Part shown: piece after piece, positions 16,988 through 26,900 of the stretch | Layout of the letters: the number at the start of each line of letters is the position of its first letter | Position numbering within the stretch: the first letter of the stretch is position 1 | DNA from: Metaruminococcus_A gallistercoris | Lineage (GTDB): Bacteria > Bacillota > Clostridia > Oscillospirales > Ruminococcaceae | Direction: 5' to 3' | Assembly (NCBI GenBank): GCA_904394975.1 | Contig: CAJFNQ010000041.1 | Coordinates: 1 to 56,088 of the forward strand | Length of the DNA stretch: 56,088 bases | The notes under the pieces: generated by a model | Seen by the model: the letters and a program-made list of their open reading frames with translations, nothing else | What the model was told of the DNA's origin: nothing | The model's database searches: none | Translations under genes and position numbers: made by a program

Positions 16988-17575
16988 ATGGGACTGCTTA
17001 AGCATAGAATGGCGATTGTTTTGCTGTGCGCGGCGGTGTTTTTGTTTGCCGTTTTTCTGGTTGCCGGAAGCGGACTTGCTGAAAATCAGGCGGAGTCTGC
17101 CGGCGTGCAGGCGGAAGAAATGCTTGACCCGGCGCTTGAAACCTACGGTTGGTTTTGCGGCGAGCCGATGGATTGCGGAGAGCCCGTGACAATCGAAGGG
17201 GTCGAGTGCCGTGTGGTGACCGATCCCCGTTTTCAGACAGAAGAACAGCTTTCCTCGTATGTGCGTTCGATTTTTTCGGATTCGATTGCCGATGAACTGT
17301 TGAAAAATTCTCCGTGCTTTGAGGAGAGCGGTGTTTTGTGGTACAGGGTTCCGCCCACGCTTAAACAGGTGTCTTTTTCAAGTCAGGATGTGCAGATCTC
17401 CAAGTCGTTTACCACAGTCACCTACCAGTCGGACGATCGCTTTGAATATACTGTCACGGTGAGTTATTCTCCTGTGGATCATCCGCAGGAAACGGTGAAA
17501 ACGGAAGATTACAGTTTTGTGTGTGAAAAAGTGGACGATGAATGGGTGTTTACGCAGTTTGAATATTTCCTTTGA
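16988..17575 (+). CDS. Exported protein of unknown function
   Basis: A 195-residue protein. A basic N-terminus and hydrophobic segment at about residues 8-28 form a signal peptide or membrane anchor. No lipobox Cys is present. The mature part is acidic, with alternating strands and the cysteine pair CGEPMDCGEP near 55-64, which could form a disulfide. It may adopt an NTF2- or DUF4829-like fold, but I do not recognise a family. The second in-frame ATG (16988) is chosen because GGGGAAGGA precedes it; the first (16970) lacks a site. It is followed closely by the GH27 gene. Confidence 0.7.
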   Translation: MGLLKHRMAIVLLCAAVFLFAVFLVAGSGLAENQAESAGVQAEEMLDPALETYGWFCGEPMDCGEPVTIEGVECRVVTDPRFQTEEQLSSYVRSIFSDSIADELLKNSPCFEESGVLWYRVPPTLKQVSFSSQDVQISKSFTTVTYQSDDRFEYTVTVSYSPVDHPQETVKTEDYSFVCEKVDDEWVFTQFEYFL

Positions 17576-17618
17576 AATTTTTGTCTGTAAATAAAAATGA
17601 TTTTTAAGAGGTGCTTTT

Positions 17619-18938
17619 ATGCCGACGAGAAAGAATGAGTTTACGCCGACGCCGCCGATGGGCTGGAACAGCTGGGACTGTTACGGCGCTTCGGTCACCG
17701 AAGAAGAGGTGCGGGGCAATGCGGATTATATTGCAAAGTACTTAAAGCCTTACGGGTGGGAATATGTTGTAGTGGATATCCAGTGGTATGAGCCCACGGC
17801 GGATTCCTCGGCGTATCATCCGTTCGTCCCGCTGGAGATGGATGAGTATTCTCGTCTGATCCCGGCGGTCAACCGGTTCCCGTCTGCGGCAAACGGTGCC
17901 GGGTTCGGCCCGCTTGCGGAGTATGTTCACAGTCTGGGCCTTAAGTTTGGCATTCACATCATGCGCGGGGTGCCGAGGCAGGCAGTCCATGCGGCAACAC
18001 CCATTAAAGGGTGCACCGCGACCGCGCGGGATATCGCACAGTCGTTCTCCCTCTGTTCCTGGAATACCGACATGTACGGTGTTAACCCGGATGCGTACGG
18101 CGCTCAGCAGTATTACGACTCGCTCATGGAGCTTTATGCCGGCTGGGGGGTGGATTTCATCAAGGTGGACGACATCTGCGTCACCTTCTTTTCGCCGGAT
18201 AATCTTTATTCGGCGGAGTCTGAGATCGAACTCATCCGCCGTGCCATTGACCATTGCGGCCGTGAGATCGTTTTAAGCCTTTCTCCGGGACCTGCCATGA
18301 TCGAGAAAGCGGAGCATTTGAAACGCAACGCCAACATGTGGCGGATGACGAACGATTATTGGGACCGCTGGTCCGACCTGACCGCTATGTTTGAACGCTG
18401 TGAGGTTTGGGCGGAGCATGTTTCGCCCGGCTGCTGGCCGGACTGTGATATGCTGCCGCTGGGGCGGATCTGTATCCGCGCGGTGGATCAGGGCAATGGT
18501 GACCGGATGACCCGCTTTACCCACGAGGAACAGCGCACTATGATGACGTTATGGTGCATCTTCCGTTCACCGCTTATGTTCGGCGGCGAGCTGCGCAGCA
18601 ACGATCAGTGGACGCTCGATCTCATCACCAACCGGGATGTTTTGGAAATGCACCGCTGTTCGCACGGCGCTCACCCGATTGCACGTAACGGAAAGAGCGG
18701 GCATCATTATATTTGGGTGTCTTACCACGACAACGGCAAAGATGTTTATGTGGCACTTTTCAGCCATGAGAACATTCCCTGTAAAATGGAGGCAACATTT
18801 GAACGAATGGGGCTTAGCGGAAGTTATCATGTGCGGGAACTGTGGGACGGAACTGACCTTGGTGTTGTGACCGGTTCCATCGTCGCGGAGATCCCGGCAC
18901 ACGGCGTTCAGCTTTACCGGCTGACACCTGAAACCTGA
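17619..18938 (+). CDS. Glycoside hydrolase family 27 alpha-galactosidase
   Basis: A 439-residue retaining glycosidase, probably releasing alpha-1,6-galactose from raffinose-family sugars or galactomannan. The GH27 opening TPPMGWNSWDCYGA is at residues 9-22. The nucleophile Asp is in FIKVDDIC (about 184), and the second catalytic Asp lies around NDYWDRWSDL (near 245-255). The C-terminal ~90 residues are the usual beta-sandwich. There is no signal peptide, so it acts in the cytoplasm on imported oligosaccharides. AGAGGTG precedes the ATG. A GH27 enzyme of different specificity (beta-L-arabinopyranosidase or isomaltodextranase type) cannot be excluded. Confidence 0.93.
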   Translation: MPTRKNEFTPTPPMGWNSWDCYGASVTEEEVRGNADYIAKYLKPYGWEYVVVDIQWYEPTADSSAYHPFVPLEMDEYSRLIPAVNRFPSAANGAGFGPLAEYVHSLGLKFGIHIMRGVPRQAVHAATPIKGCTATARDIAQSFSLCSWNTDMYGVNPDAYGAQQYYDSLMELYAGWGVDFIKVDDICVTFFSPDNLYSAESEIELIRRAIDHCGREIVLSLSPGPAMIEKAEHLKRNANMWRMTNDYWDRWSDLTAMFERCEVWAEHVSPGCWPDCDMLPLGRICIRAVDQGNGDRMTRFTHEEQRTMMTLWCIFRSPLMFGGELRSNDQWTLDLITNRDVLEMHRCSHGAHPIARNGKSGHHYIWVSYHDNGKDVYVALFSHENIPCKMEATFERMGLSGSYHVRELWDGTDLGVVTGSIVAEIPAHGVQLYRLTPET

Positions 18939-19000
18939 TTTTTATTTTGACGTCTTCGGGCGGCTGAATAAAAGTTTACCCAAAAGGAGGTTCGTTTGGT

Positions 19001-19627
19001 ATGAAACACATTGTTATGACAGTAGGGCGTATGTTTGGAAGCGGCGGCCGTGAGATTGGTCAGAAGGTCGCAGAAAAATGCGGTATGACCTATTATGATA
19101 AAGCGTTGCTTGAAATGGCCGCGAAAGAAAGCGGCATGAGCGTGGAGGTCCTTGAAAACATTGAAGAATCTGCAACGGGCAGTTTGCTGTATTCTCTTTC
19201 GACCGGGTTGTTCGGCAGCCATTTTGCCGGCGGCGCGGAACCGCCTCTCAACGACAAACTTTACATTGCTCAGGCCAATATCATCAAAGACATTGCACAG
19301 AAGGAAAGTTGTGTCATCGTTGGGCGGTGTGCTGACTATATCCTGCGCAATATGAAAGAATGTGTGAAGGTGTTCATTCACGCGCCTTCGGAAGCGCGCA
19401 TCAAACGCGCGGTCGAAGTGTACGGCATCCCGCAGGAGAAAGCGGCAGACCAGATCCGCCGGACCGATAAACGCCGTTCCAGCTATTACAATTTCTATTC
19501 CGGCCAGAAATGGGGCAATATGGAAAATTACAACCTTTGCATCGATAGTTCCATGATGGGCGTTGATGCGACCGCCGATATGATCGCGGATTTCATCCGT
19601 CATATCGCGGCGGATGACGAAACTTGA
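19001..19627 (+). CDS. Cytidylate kinase-like family protein
   Basis: A 208-residue P-loop protein of the cytidylate-kinase-like (AAA_26) group. The Walker A region is GRMFGSGGREIGQKVAEK at about 7-24, and CVIVGRCADYIL near 104 and IKRAVEVYGIPQEKAADQIR near 132 match the NMP-kinase lid area. This group is common in Clostridia and lacks an assigned substrate; a true cmk usually lies near the 30S S1/ispH genes, which are absent here. AAAGGAGG precedes the ATG. It has its own terminator. Confidence 0.88.
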   Translation: MKHIVMTVGRMFGSGGREIGQKVAEKCGMTYYDKALLEMAAKESGMSVEVLENIEESATGSLLYSLSTGLFGSHFAGGAEPPLNDKLYIAQANIIKDIAQKESCVIVGRCADYILRNMKECVKVFIHAPSEARIKRAVEVYGIPQEKAADQIRRTDKRRSSYYNFYSGQKWGNMENYNLCIDSSMMGVDATADMIADFIRHIAADDET

Positions 19628-19630
19628 ATC

Positions 19631-19668
19631 AAACAGGAACACGGACCATATCCGTGTTCCTGTTTTTG
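19631..19668 (+). terminator. Terminator of the cytidylate kinase-like gene
   Basis: Stem AACAGGAACACGGA / TCCGTGTTCCTGTT with a five-base loop and T-run. The hairpin excludes the long upstream extension of the next open frame. Confidence 0.92.
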
Positions 19669-19700
19669 CGCACAAATTAACAGAACAGGGAGAAATATCA

Positions 19701-20804
19701 ATGAAAAACGTAGCAGTGATCGGACTAGGAGACATTAGCGGGATCTATTTAAAAAACATCGCAACGGTCTTTCAAAACATCAACCTTTACGGTGTGTGCA
19801 CCCACAATCTTGAAAAGGCAAAACAGGTCGCGGAAGAGTACGGCGCGCAAAAGGTATTCGCCACCATGGAGGAGGCGTTTGCCGACCCGGCAGTGGATAT
19901 CATTGTCAACCTCACCCGCCCGAACGAACACCTTGAGGTGACCTGCAAGGCGCTTGAGGCGGGCAAACACGTCTACACCGAAAAACCGCTCGGCGCTTCG
20001 CTGGAGGAAGGGAAAACCATCCTTGACCTTGCCAAAGAAAAAGGGCTTCTGGTAGCCGGCGCTCCGGATACGTTTCTGGGCGGCGGGCTTCAGACCTGCC
20101 GCAAACTCATCGATGACGGATTTATCGGCACGCCGATCGGCGCCAGCGCGTTTATGACCTGCCGCGGGCACGAACGCTGGCATCCCAATCCGGAGTTTTA
20201 TTATAAGGTGGGCGGCGGCCCGATGATGGATATTGGCCCGTACTACTTAACGGCGCTGGTGAGTCTGCTGGGTGGTATCTCCACCGTTTCCGGTATGTCG
20301 AAAAAAACCTTTAACAAGCGCACCATTACCAGCAAGCCGAAATATGGGCAGGAGATTGAAGTGGAGGTCCCCACCTATCAGACCGGCCTGATGCAGTTCG
20401 CATCCGGCGTGATCGGCACCATTTTCGTGACCTTTGACGTTTACGCTTCAGAGACCCCGCGCATTGAGATCTATGGCACGGAAGGCACCCTTTCGGTTCC
20501 CGACCCCAACTCTTTCGGCGGCCCGGTTCGGCTCTACCGCCCAGGTTCCGGCGAGTTTAAAGAGATCCCTTTGACCCATGGCTATGCGGAAAACAGCCGT
20601 GGTATCGGCGTGGCCGATCTGGCGAACGCCATCCGGGATGGACGCGCTCCCCGCGCTGGTGTGGAACTGATGTACCATGTTTTAGAGGTGACCGAAGCGT
20701 TTGAACGCAGCGGACGGGAAGGCCGCCATATCGAACTTGTTTCGAAAGCAGCGCGTCCGCAGCCGCTTTCTTTTACCGAACTGGAAGGAATTTTCAACGA
20801 CTAA
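19701..20804 (+). CDS. Gfo/Idh/MocA family oxidoreductase
   Basis: A 367-residue NAD(P)-dependent sugar or cyclitol dehydrogenase. The Rossmann motif is VAVIGLGDISGIYL at residues 4-17, EKPLGASLEEG near 93 supplies the conserved EKP lysine, and GGGPMMDIGPYYLTAL near 174 is the catalytic D-x-G-x-H region, here D-x-G-P-Y-Y, lacking the usual His. Dimerisation sheet in the C-terminal half. AGGGAG precedes ATG 19701, just after the upstream terminator. It shares a transcript with the polysaccharide deacetylase 24 bases on. Confidence 0.93.
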   Translation: MKNVAVIGLGDISGIYLKNIATVFQNINLYGVCTHNLEKAKQVAEEYGAQKVFATMEEAFADPAVDIIVNLTRPNEHLEVTCKALEAGKHVYTEKPLGASLEEGKTILDLAKEKGLLVAGAPDTFLGGGLQTCRKLIDDGFIGTPIGASAFMTCRGHERWHPNPEFYYKVGGGPMMDIGPYYLTALVSLLGGISTVSGMSKKTFNKRTITSKPKYGQEIEVEVPTYQTGLMQFASGVIGTIFVTFDVYASETPRIEIYGTEGTLSVPDPNSFGGPVRLYRPGSGEFKEIPLTHGYAENSRGIGVADLANAIRDGRAPRAGVELMYHVLEVTEAFERSGREGRHIELVSKAARPQPLSFTELEGIFND

Positions 20805-20828
20805 AGAGCAAAGAAAAGGAGTGTTAAC

Positions 20829-21692
20829 ATGAACCGTATTGTCATGCGTTTCCCGAGAGGCAAGTCCAAGGCGCTCACCTTGAGCTATGACGATGGGGTG
20901 GAGCAGGATATCCATCTGCTGGAGCTTTTGGAACAGTACCAGGTCAAAGCCACCTTCAACCTCAATTCCGGGCTGTATCCGCCGGAAGGAACGGTGTATC
21001 CGCAAGGGACCATCCACCGCCGGATGCCGAAAAGCCGGGTGAGTGAGCTTTACCGCAGCCCTTTGGCGGAGGTCGCGGCACATGCGGCTACCCATCCGTT
21101 TCTGGACAAACTTCCTCCTTCGCAGGCAATGCGTGAAATTTTGAATGACCGCACCGCATTGGAGGAACAGTTTGGCTGTTTGGTGCGCGGCTTTGCATAC
21201 CCTTATGGGACCTATAACGATGAGGTGGTTGAAATGCTGCGTGAAGCAGGCATCTGCTACGCACGCACCGTTCATTCCCACCACAGTTTCGCGCTTCCGA
21301 AGGATTGGCTTCGTCTGGGAGCGACCTGCCATCACGATGACCCGAAGCTGATGGAGTTGGCCCGGCAGTTTGTTTCCGAGTCATCCGACCGGGACCCCTG
21401 GCTCTTCTACCTCTGGGGCCACAGCTACGAGTTTGAAGCGCATGACAACTGGAAGGTCATCGAGGAGTTCCTTGACTGTGTTTCCGGCAAAAAGGATATC
21501 TGGTACGCGACCAATATTGAAGTGTACGATTATGTAAAAGCATATGAACGTCTTATTTTTTCGGCGGACGGCGAAATGGTGCAGAATCCAACCGCTGTCC
21601 CTGTCTGGATCGCGGTATACAGCGTTGCGGGAGAAGAAGCTTGCAAGGTGTTCTGTATCACACCGGGCGATACGGTCAAATTAAGTTTCTAA
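20829..21692 (+). CDS. Polysaccharide deacetylase (NodB) family protein
   Basis: A 287-residue carbohydrate esterase 4-type protein. Motif 1 is TLSYDDGVEQD near residue 17 (the Asp-Asp pair) and motif 2 is EVAAHAATHPFL near 80 (H-x-x-x-H metal ligands). FAYPYGTYN near 120 is motif 3 and LWGHSYEF near 196 carries the leaving-group His. There is no signal peptide, so it acts in the cytoplasm or on a small amide substrate. AAAGGAG precedes the ATG. It is the second gene of the Gfo/Idh pair. Confidence 0.93.
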   Translation: MNRIVMRFPRGKSKALTLSYDDGVEQDIHLLELLEQYQVKATFNLNSGLYPPEGTVYPQGTIHRRMPKSRVSELYRSPLAEVAAHAATHPFLDKLPPSQAMREILNDRTALEEQFGCLVRGFAYPYGTYNDEVVEMLREAGICYARTVHSHHSFALPKDWLRLGATCHHDDPKLMELARQFVSESSDRDPWLFYLWGHSYEFEAHDNWKVIEEFLDCVSGKKDIWYATNIEVYDYVKAYERLIFSADGEMVQNPTAVPVWIAVYSVAGEEACKVFCITPGDTVKLSF

Positions 21693-21695
21693 CAA

Positions 21696-21729
21696 AAAAC
21701 AGCAGACGAAACTGTCTGCTGTTTTTTTC
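21696..21729 (+). terminator. Terminator of the Gfo/Idh-deacetylase pair
   Basis: Stem AAACAGCAGAC / GTCTGCTGTTT with a six-base loop and seven T. Confidence 0.92.
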
Positions 21730-21802
21730 TTTTTGTGATAGATAAAATTCGTTTTTTCTTCGGCCTGCTTTTTCGGCAGGATGTGCGGATGAACAACGCA
21801 TT

Positions 21803-21844
21803 TCAAAAAGCGCCTTTTGCTGTTTTGCAAAAGGCGCTTTTGCG
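21803..21844 (-). terminator. Terminator of the CDF transporter gene
   Basis: Stem AAAAGCGCCTTTTGC / GCAAAAGGCGCTTTT with a six-base loop. It has T-runs in both directions, in front of the convergent CDF stop codon. Confidence 0.9.
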
Positions 21845-21858
21845 GTCCGGCCACTTTA

Positions 21859-23046
21859 TCAGTGAGCGGTTTCGGTCGTGGATACATAATTTCGGTCGAG
21901 GGTGATGACGGTGAAATAGGTGGGATTGAGTTCCTTTACCTTGCGGTCGATTGTTTCACGCAGTTCGTCATCACTCAATTTGTAGGAGTTCGGCACGACT
22001 ACATCAAAAATCAGGTTGCTGTGGGTCGCCCCTGAAACGAACCGGAAGTCATGCATGGTGAGCAGGGGGTCGATTTCCTTCAAAATTTCATGCACCGTGT
22101 GGCGCAGCTCGTTGGTCAGTTCATCGTCCACAACAACAGGGTCTAGATGAATGACCATGTGGATATCCAGCTGGGTGGAAAAGTCGCGTTCAATGTTGTC
22201 AATCAAATCGTGGCTTTCCATGATATCGTCGGTATTCGGCACCTCCACATGAACCGACGCAAAGCACTGGTCTGGGCCATAATTGTGCACGACCAGGTCG
22301 TGGAACCCCAAAACACCCTTGTAGCTTTTTATTTTTTCGCTGATGGTCTGCACCAGTTTTTCTTCCGGCGCGCAGCCGAGCAGCGGGTTTAACGTTTCAA
22401 TGATTGAGCGGATGCCTGAATAAACAATGAATCCGGCGACCAGAATGCCCATGTAAGCGTCCACTTGCCAACCGGTAAATTTTGCGATGAACAGGGAAAG
22501 CAGTACGGCCGCGGTAGTGAAAACGTCATTAAAACTGTCTGTGGCAGTGGCTTCCAGTGCGGAGGACTCGATCCGCCGCGCGACAATTTTGTAAAACCGC
22601 CCTTGCCAGAGTTTGATGAGGATGGATAAAACCAGTACGCCGACCGAAATGTAGCTAAACTGCATCGGCTCCGGCGCCCAGATTTTTTCGACCGAAGTCA
22701 TCAGCAGCTGGAACCCCAGAAACAGGATGAAAATGGAAACGATGAACCCGGAAATGTATTCACTGCGGGCATGGCCGTAGGGATGCTTGGCATCCGCCGG
22801 TTTGGATGACATCTTAAATCCGACCAGAGTGATAAGCGAACTGCTGGAATCCGAAAGATTGTTGACGGCGTCTGCAACGATGGAAATGCTGTTGAACAGA
22901 AATCCAGCCGTGATTTTCATGGCGAACAGCAAAAAGTTCGTGAAAATGCCCATCCAGCTCGCGACCTTTCCGTAGCGCTGGCGGGTTTGCAGGTTGAGCG
23001 CGGCCTCGTTATCGTTTACCAGCCAGCGCAGAAGCATTTTAATCAT
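21859..23046 (-). CDS. Cation diffusion facilitator family metal exporter
   Basis: A 395-residue proton-coupled exporter of divalent metals (Zn, Mn, Fe or Co) in the cytoplasmic membrane. Six membrane helices occupy roughly residues 33-220. Metal-site aspartates sit in VADAVNNLSDSSSS near 58-70, and HPYGHARSEY near 88 is the family signature. The C-terminal dimerisation domain (~225-395) is longer than in FieF and extends past the usual copper-chaperone-like fold. AAGGAAGGTG precedes the ATG at 23046; ATG codon 4 is a possible alternative. Monocistronic. Confidence 0.94.
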   Translation of the reverse strand: MIKMLLRWLVNDNEAALNLQTRQRYGKVASWMGIFTNFLLFAMKITAGFLFNSISIVADAVNNLSDSSSSLITLVGFKMSSKPADAKHPYGHARSEYISGFIVSIFILFLGFQLLMTSVEKIWAPEPMQFSYISVGVLVLSILIKLWQGRFYKIVARRIESSALEATATDSFNDVFTTAAVLLSLFIAKFTGWQVDAYMGILVAGFIVYSGIRSIIETLNPLLGCAPEEKLVQTISEKIKSYKGVLGFHDLVVHNYGPDQCFASVHVEVPNTDDIMESHDLIDNIERDFSTQLDIHMVIHLDPVVVDDELTNELRHTVHEILKEIDPLLTMHDFRFVSGATHSNLIFDVVVPNSYKLSDDELRETIDRKVKELNPTYFTVITLDRNYVSTTETAH

Positions 23047-23178
23047 TCAGACACCTTCCTTTTGGCATTCCTTTTAGAATACTATAAACCGAGGCAAAAT
23101 TCAAGCAGTTTTGTTTCGAATTTGATTTGGGATTCCCGTAAATATTTGAAAATGCACCTTAATATGCCCGTGCATTTC

Positions 23179-23207
23179 TTGAAAAGTTCATAAATCCCTT
23201 TTATAAT
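23179..23207 (+). promoter_or_regulatory. Promoter of the ABC exporter operon
   Basis: TTGAAA (23179-23184), 17-base spacer, TATAAT (23202-23207), 40 bases before the ATPase start. Confidence 0.8.
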
Positions 23208-23246
23208 GAAAGTTAGATTTGCAATTGAACCGAAAGGAGCGGTCGA

Positions 23247-23951
23247 ATGAGCAGTTTTGTTGAATTCAAAGATGTATATAAACGCTACCATGTTGGCGAT
23301 ATTGAAATAGCGGCTTCCAACGGAGTGAATTTCCAGATTGAAAAAGGGGAGTTCGCTGTCATCGTAGGTGCGAGCGGCGCGGGAAAAACGACCGTTCTCA
23401 ACCTGCTCGGCGGAATGGATACCTGCGATGAAGGCCATATTTTTGTGGACGGGAAGGACATTGCCGGTTATTCACAAAAACAGCTTACTACCTACCGCAG
23501 GTATGACATTGGCTTTGTGTTCCAGTTTTATAATCTGGTGCAGAACCTCACGGCAAAAGAAAATGTTGAACTCGCTACTCAAATCTGCAAGGATGCGCTG
23601 AATGTGGAGGATACGCTCAAACATGTGGGCCTTGGCGACCGGATGGATAACTTCCCGGCGCAGCTTTCAGGCGGTGAACAGCAGCGTGTTTCCATCGCCC
23701 GTGCGCTGGCAAAAAACCCAAAGCTGCTGCTCTGTGATGAGCCGACCGGCGCGCTGGATTACAACACCGGTAAAACCATTTTGAAGCTGTTGCAGGACAC
23801 CTGCCGGAAAAACAACATGACCATTGTGGTGGTCACCCACAACATGGCCATTGCTCCCATGGCGGACCGTGTGATTCATATGAAAAACAGCAAGGTGTCC
23901 AGCATGGAAAGAAACGAACATCCGGTCGATATCAGTGAAATTGAGTGGTAA
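23247..23951 (+). CDS. ABC transporter ATP-binding protein (MacB/LolD type)
   Basis: A 234-residue ATPase. Walker A is VGASGAGKTT near residue 38, the Q-loop is in FVFQFYNL near 92, the signature is LSGGEQQRVSIARAL near 140, Walker B is LLLCDEPTGALD near 160 and the H-switch His is in VVVTHN near 196. The signature and the GALD ending put it with MacB/LolD/FtsE-type ATPases that pair with FtsX-like permeases, matching the next gene. AAAGGAG precedes the ATG. Two bases separate it from the permease start. Confidence 0.96.
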   Translation: MSSFVEFKDVYKRYHVGDIEIAASNGVNFQIEKGEFAVIVGASGAGKTTVLNLLGGMDTCDEGHIFVDGKDIAGYSQKQLTTYRRYDIGFVFQFYNLVQNLTAKENVELATQICKDALNVEDTLKHVGLGDRMDNFPAQLSGGEQQRVSIARALAKNPKLLLCDEPTGALDYNTGKTILKLLQDTCRKNNMTIVVVTHNMAIAPMADRVIHMKNSKVSSMERNEHPVDISEIEW

Positions 23952-23953
23952 CT

Positions 23954-26900
23954 ATGAAGTATAAATCTTTGATGAAAGACACACGCCGGGAGATTTGGCG
24001 CACCAAAAGCCGCTTTTTCTCCATCTTTGCCATCATCCTGCTGGGCGTCAGCTTTTTTGCAGGGTTGAAATCCACCTGCCCGGATATGAAACTGACGGCG
24101 GAGGAATATTATGAGGATTCTCATTTGATGGACTACCGGCTGGTTTCCACCTATGGCTTTGACGAGGACGATATTGCCGCCTTGCGTGAAGTTGATGGCG
24201 TGGAGGGCGTTATGCCCGGTTACAGCAGCGGCCTGATTTATTTAAGTGGCGAAAACGAGTATGTTGTGAAAGCCTATTCTTACGATTATACCGCTGCGGG
24301 TGAATCAAACGAAAATTATCTCAACCGACCGGTGTTGAAAGAGGGCCGTTTTCCGGAAAAACCGGGAGAATGTGTGGTGGAGGCGGGCGCTTCTGCGCCG
24401 GATACCTTCCGGGTTGGAAACACCATTACCTTTTCCAGTGGCACGGACGACCCGCTTTCCGATACGCTGGACCGTGAGTCGTTTGAGATTGTCGGCATCG
24501 TGGAATCCTCTATGTACATTTCCTATGAGCGCGGAAATTCCACGATCGGGAACGGCACAGTCAGTGCATATGTGCTGCTTCCCGCTTCGGATTTTACCTC
24601 CGAAGTGTACACGGAAGTTTATGTCACCATGGAAGAGGCGCGCAGTGTTTCCCCGTTCGATTCAGAGTATAACGACATCATCGACCGCCTTTCCGACCCG
24701 TTGAAACAAGCGGCGTCGAATACGGTCAACAGCCGTTATGATGAGATTGTGCAGGAGGCTGAACAGGAGCTGGAAGACGCGCGCCAACAGCTTGCCGACG
24801 GGGAAAAACAGCAGCAGGAAGAGCTTGCCTCTGCGCTGGAACAGATCGAGCAGGGTGAGCGGGATTACCAGAACGGTCTGGATGAATACAACACCGGAAA
24901 AACGGAGTTTGAGCAGACCATTGCCGACGCAAGACAGCAGATTGACGATGCAGGCGCGCAGATCGACGCGCAGCAGAATCAGTACCAGCAGGCGCTGTCT
25001 CTTTATCAGTCGGTAGAGCAGCTCGCCAAGACTGCTCAGACGGGCACACCGTTCACTGCCGAACAGCAGGCCGTGGTGGATGCTTCTGCTTCGCTCAATG
25101 AAAACTTTCCAACATTGCTCACCGCGGCGCTCGTCATGGGGGACCCTGCCGCACAGCAGATGCTCACTGCCGCCATGCAGCAGACCTCTCAAACGCTGGA
25201 TGAGTCCGCTTCGAAACTTTCTGCCGGGCGGGATGAACTGATTGCTCAGTCTCAGCAGCTCACCCAGAAGGAGGAAGAGGGCAAAGCACAGTTTGAGGCG
25301 GCTTATCAGGAGCTGGAAGACGCCAAAGCCCAGTTGGAGCAGGCGAGAAAGGATTACGAGACCGGCAAACAGGAATCGGACGCCGAACTGGAAGACGCGC
25401 GCCAGAAGATCGCCGACGGGGAAGCGGAGCTTGCCGATCTGAAAGCGCCGGAAATTTATCTCTTCACACGTGACGACAATGTCGGCTATTCCAACTTCAG
25501 CGGTGACGCGGATAAGGTAGATGCGGTCGCGCGGATCTTCCCGGTCTTCTTTATCTTTGTGGCGGCGCTGGTTTGTTTGACGACCATGACCCGCATGATC
25601 GAGGAGCAGCGCACATCAATTGGAACATTAAAGGCGCTCGGTTACAGTAAGAGTGCCATTGCGTTCAAATATCTGTGCTATGCGTTTATCGCAAGCTTTT
25701 CAGGAAGCGTGCTGGGTCTGCTGATCGGCTTCCAGCTGTTCCCGCGGGTTATTTTTTACGCGTACAGTACCCTTTACCATTTTCCGGGCTTTTCCGCGCC
25801 CTTCCGTTGGGATTACGCAGTTTGGTGTACGGTTGCTGCGGTCGCGTGTACCGGCATCGCTACTCTATGCGCCTGTTACGCGGAACTTCATTCCCGCCCG
25901 GCGCAGCTCATGCGCCCACGTCCTCCGAAAAACGGAAAACGGGTCTTTTTGGAGCGGATTGGCTGGTTCTGGTCCAGACTTGGATTTATTCATAAAGTTT
26001 CGGTCCGCAACTTTTTCCGGTACAAAAAGCGTGTTATCATGACGGTCACCGGTATTGCGGGTTGTACCGCCCTTATGCTCACCGGTTTCGGTCTGACCGA
26101 TTCCATCTCCACCATTGTGGATAAACAGTTCGACTCCATCTTTGTTTATGATGTGACAGTCGCTTATGACGGCGAAATCGCACAGCCGGAACGGGACAGC
26201 CTGCATCAGCTGGTGGAATCGCAGTCTCAGGTAAAGGAACAGGTGGATGTGCAGCAGCTCAACATGAGCGCTGTTAACGAGGGAAGCGATGTAGACTGTT
26301 ATCTGATCATTCCGGAGCAGCCGGACGAATTTGAGACGTTTGTTCACCTTGGAGCGCGCGGCAGTGACGAAACCGAAACGCTGGACGATAGCGGTGTCAT
26401 CATTACCGAAAAGCTTTCCCGTTTGCTCGGCCTTTCTGTGGGGGATACGCTCACACTGGAAGATTCGGATGGAAAAACGGTGGAGGCTCCGGTTTCGGGG
26501 ATTACGGAAAACTACCTGTTCCATTATGTCTACATGACTCCCACTCTTTACCAAGAGTTATATGGCGAGCCGTTTGAGCCGAATGTCATTTACCTGAATT
26601 TTAATGATGATGTGGATGAGCAGGGACAGAATGCTTTCTCGCAAGCGGTCTTGACGGATGACAACGTTCTTCAGGTCAACCGTTCGGATTCTATGGGGAA
26701 TACCTTTAACGACATGATTCAAAGCCTGAACGCGGTGGTTGTGGTCATTATTCTGGCGGCAGGCGCTCTTGCGCTGGTGGTGCTGTATAATCTCACCAAC
26801 ATCAACGTAAACGAACGTGTCCGGGAGCTGGCGACTCTTAAGGTCCTCGGCTTTTATGACCGTGAGGTTTCCGCATATATTTACCGTGAGAACGTTGCGT

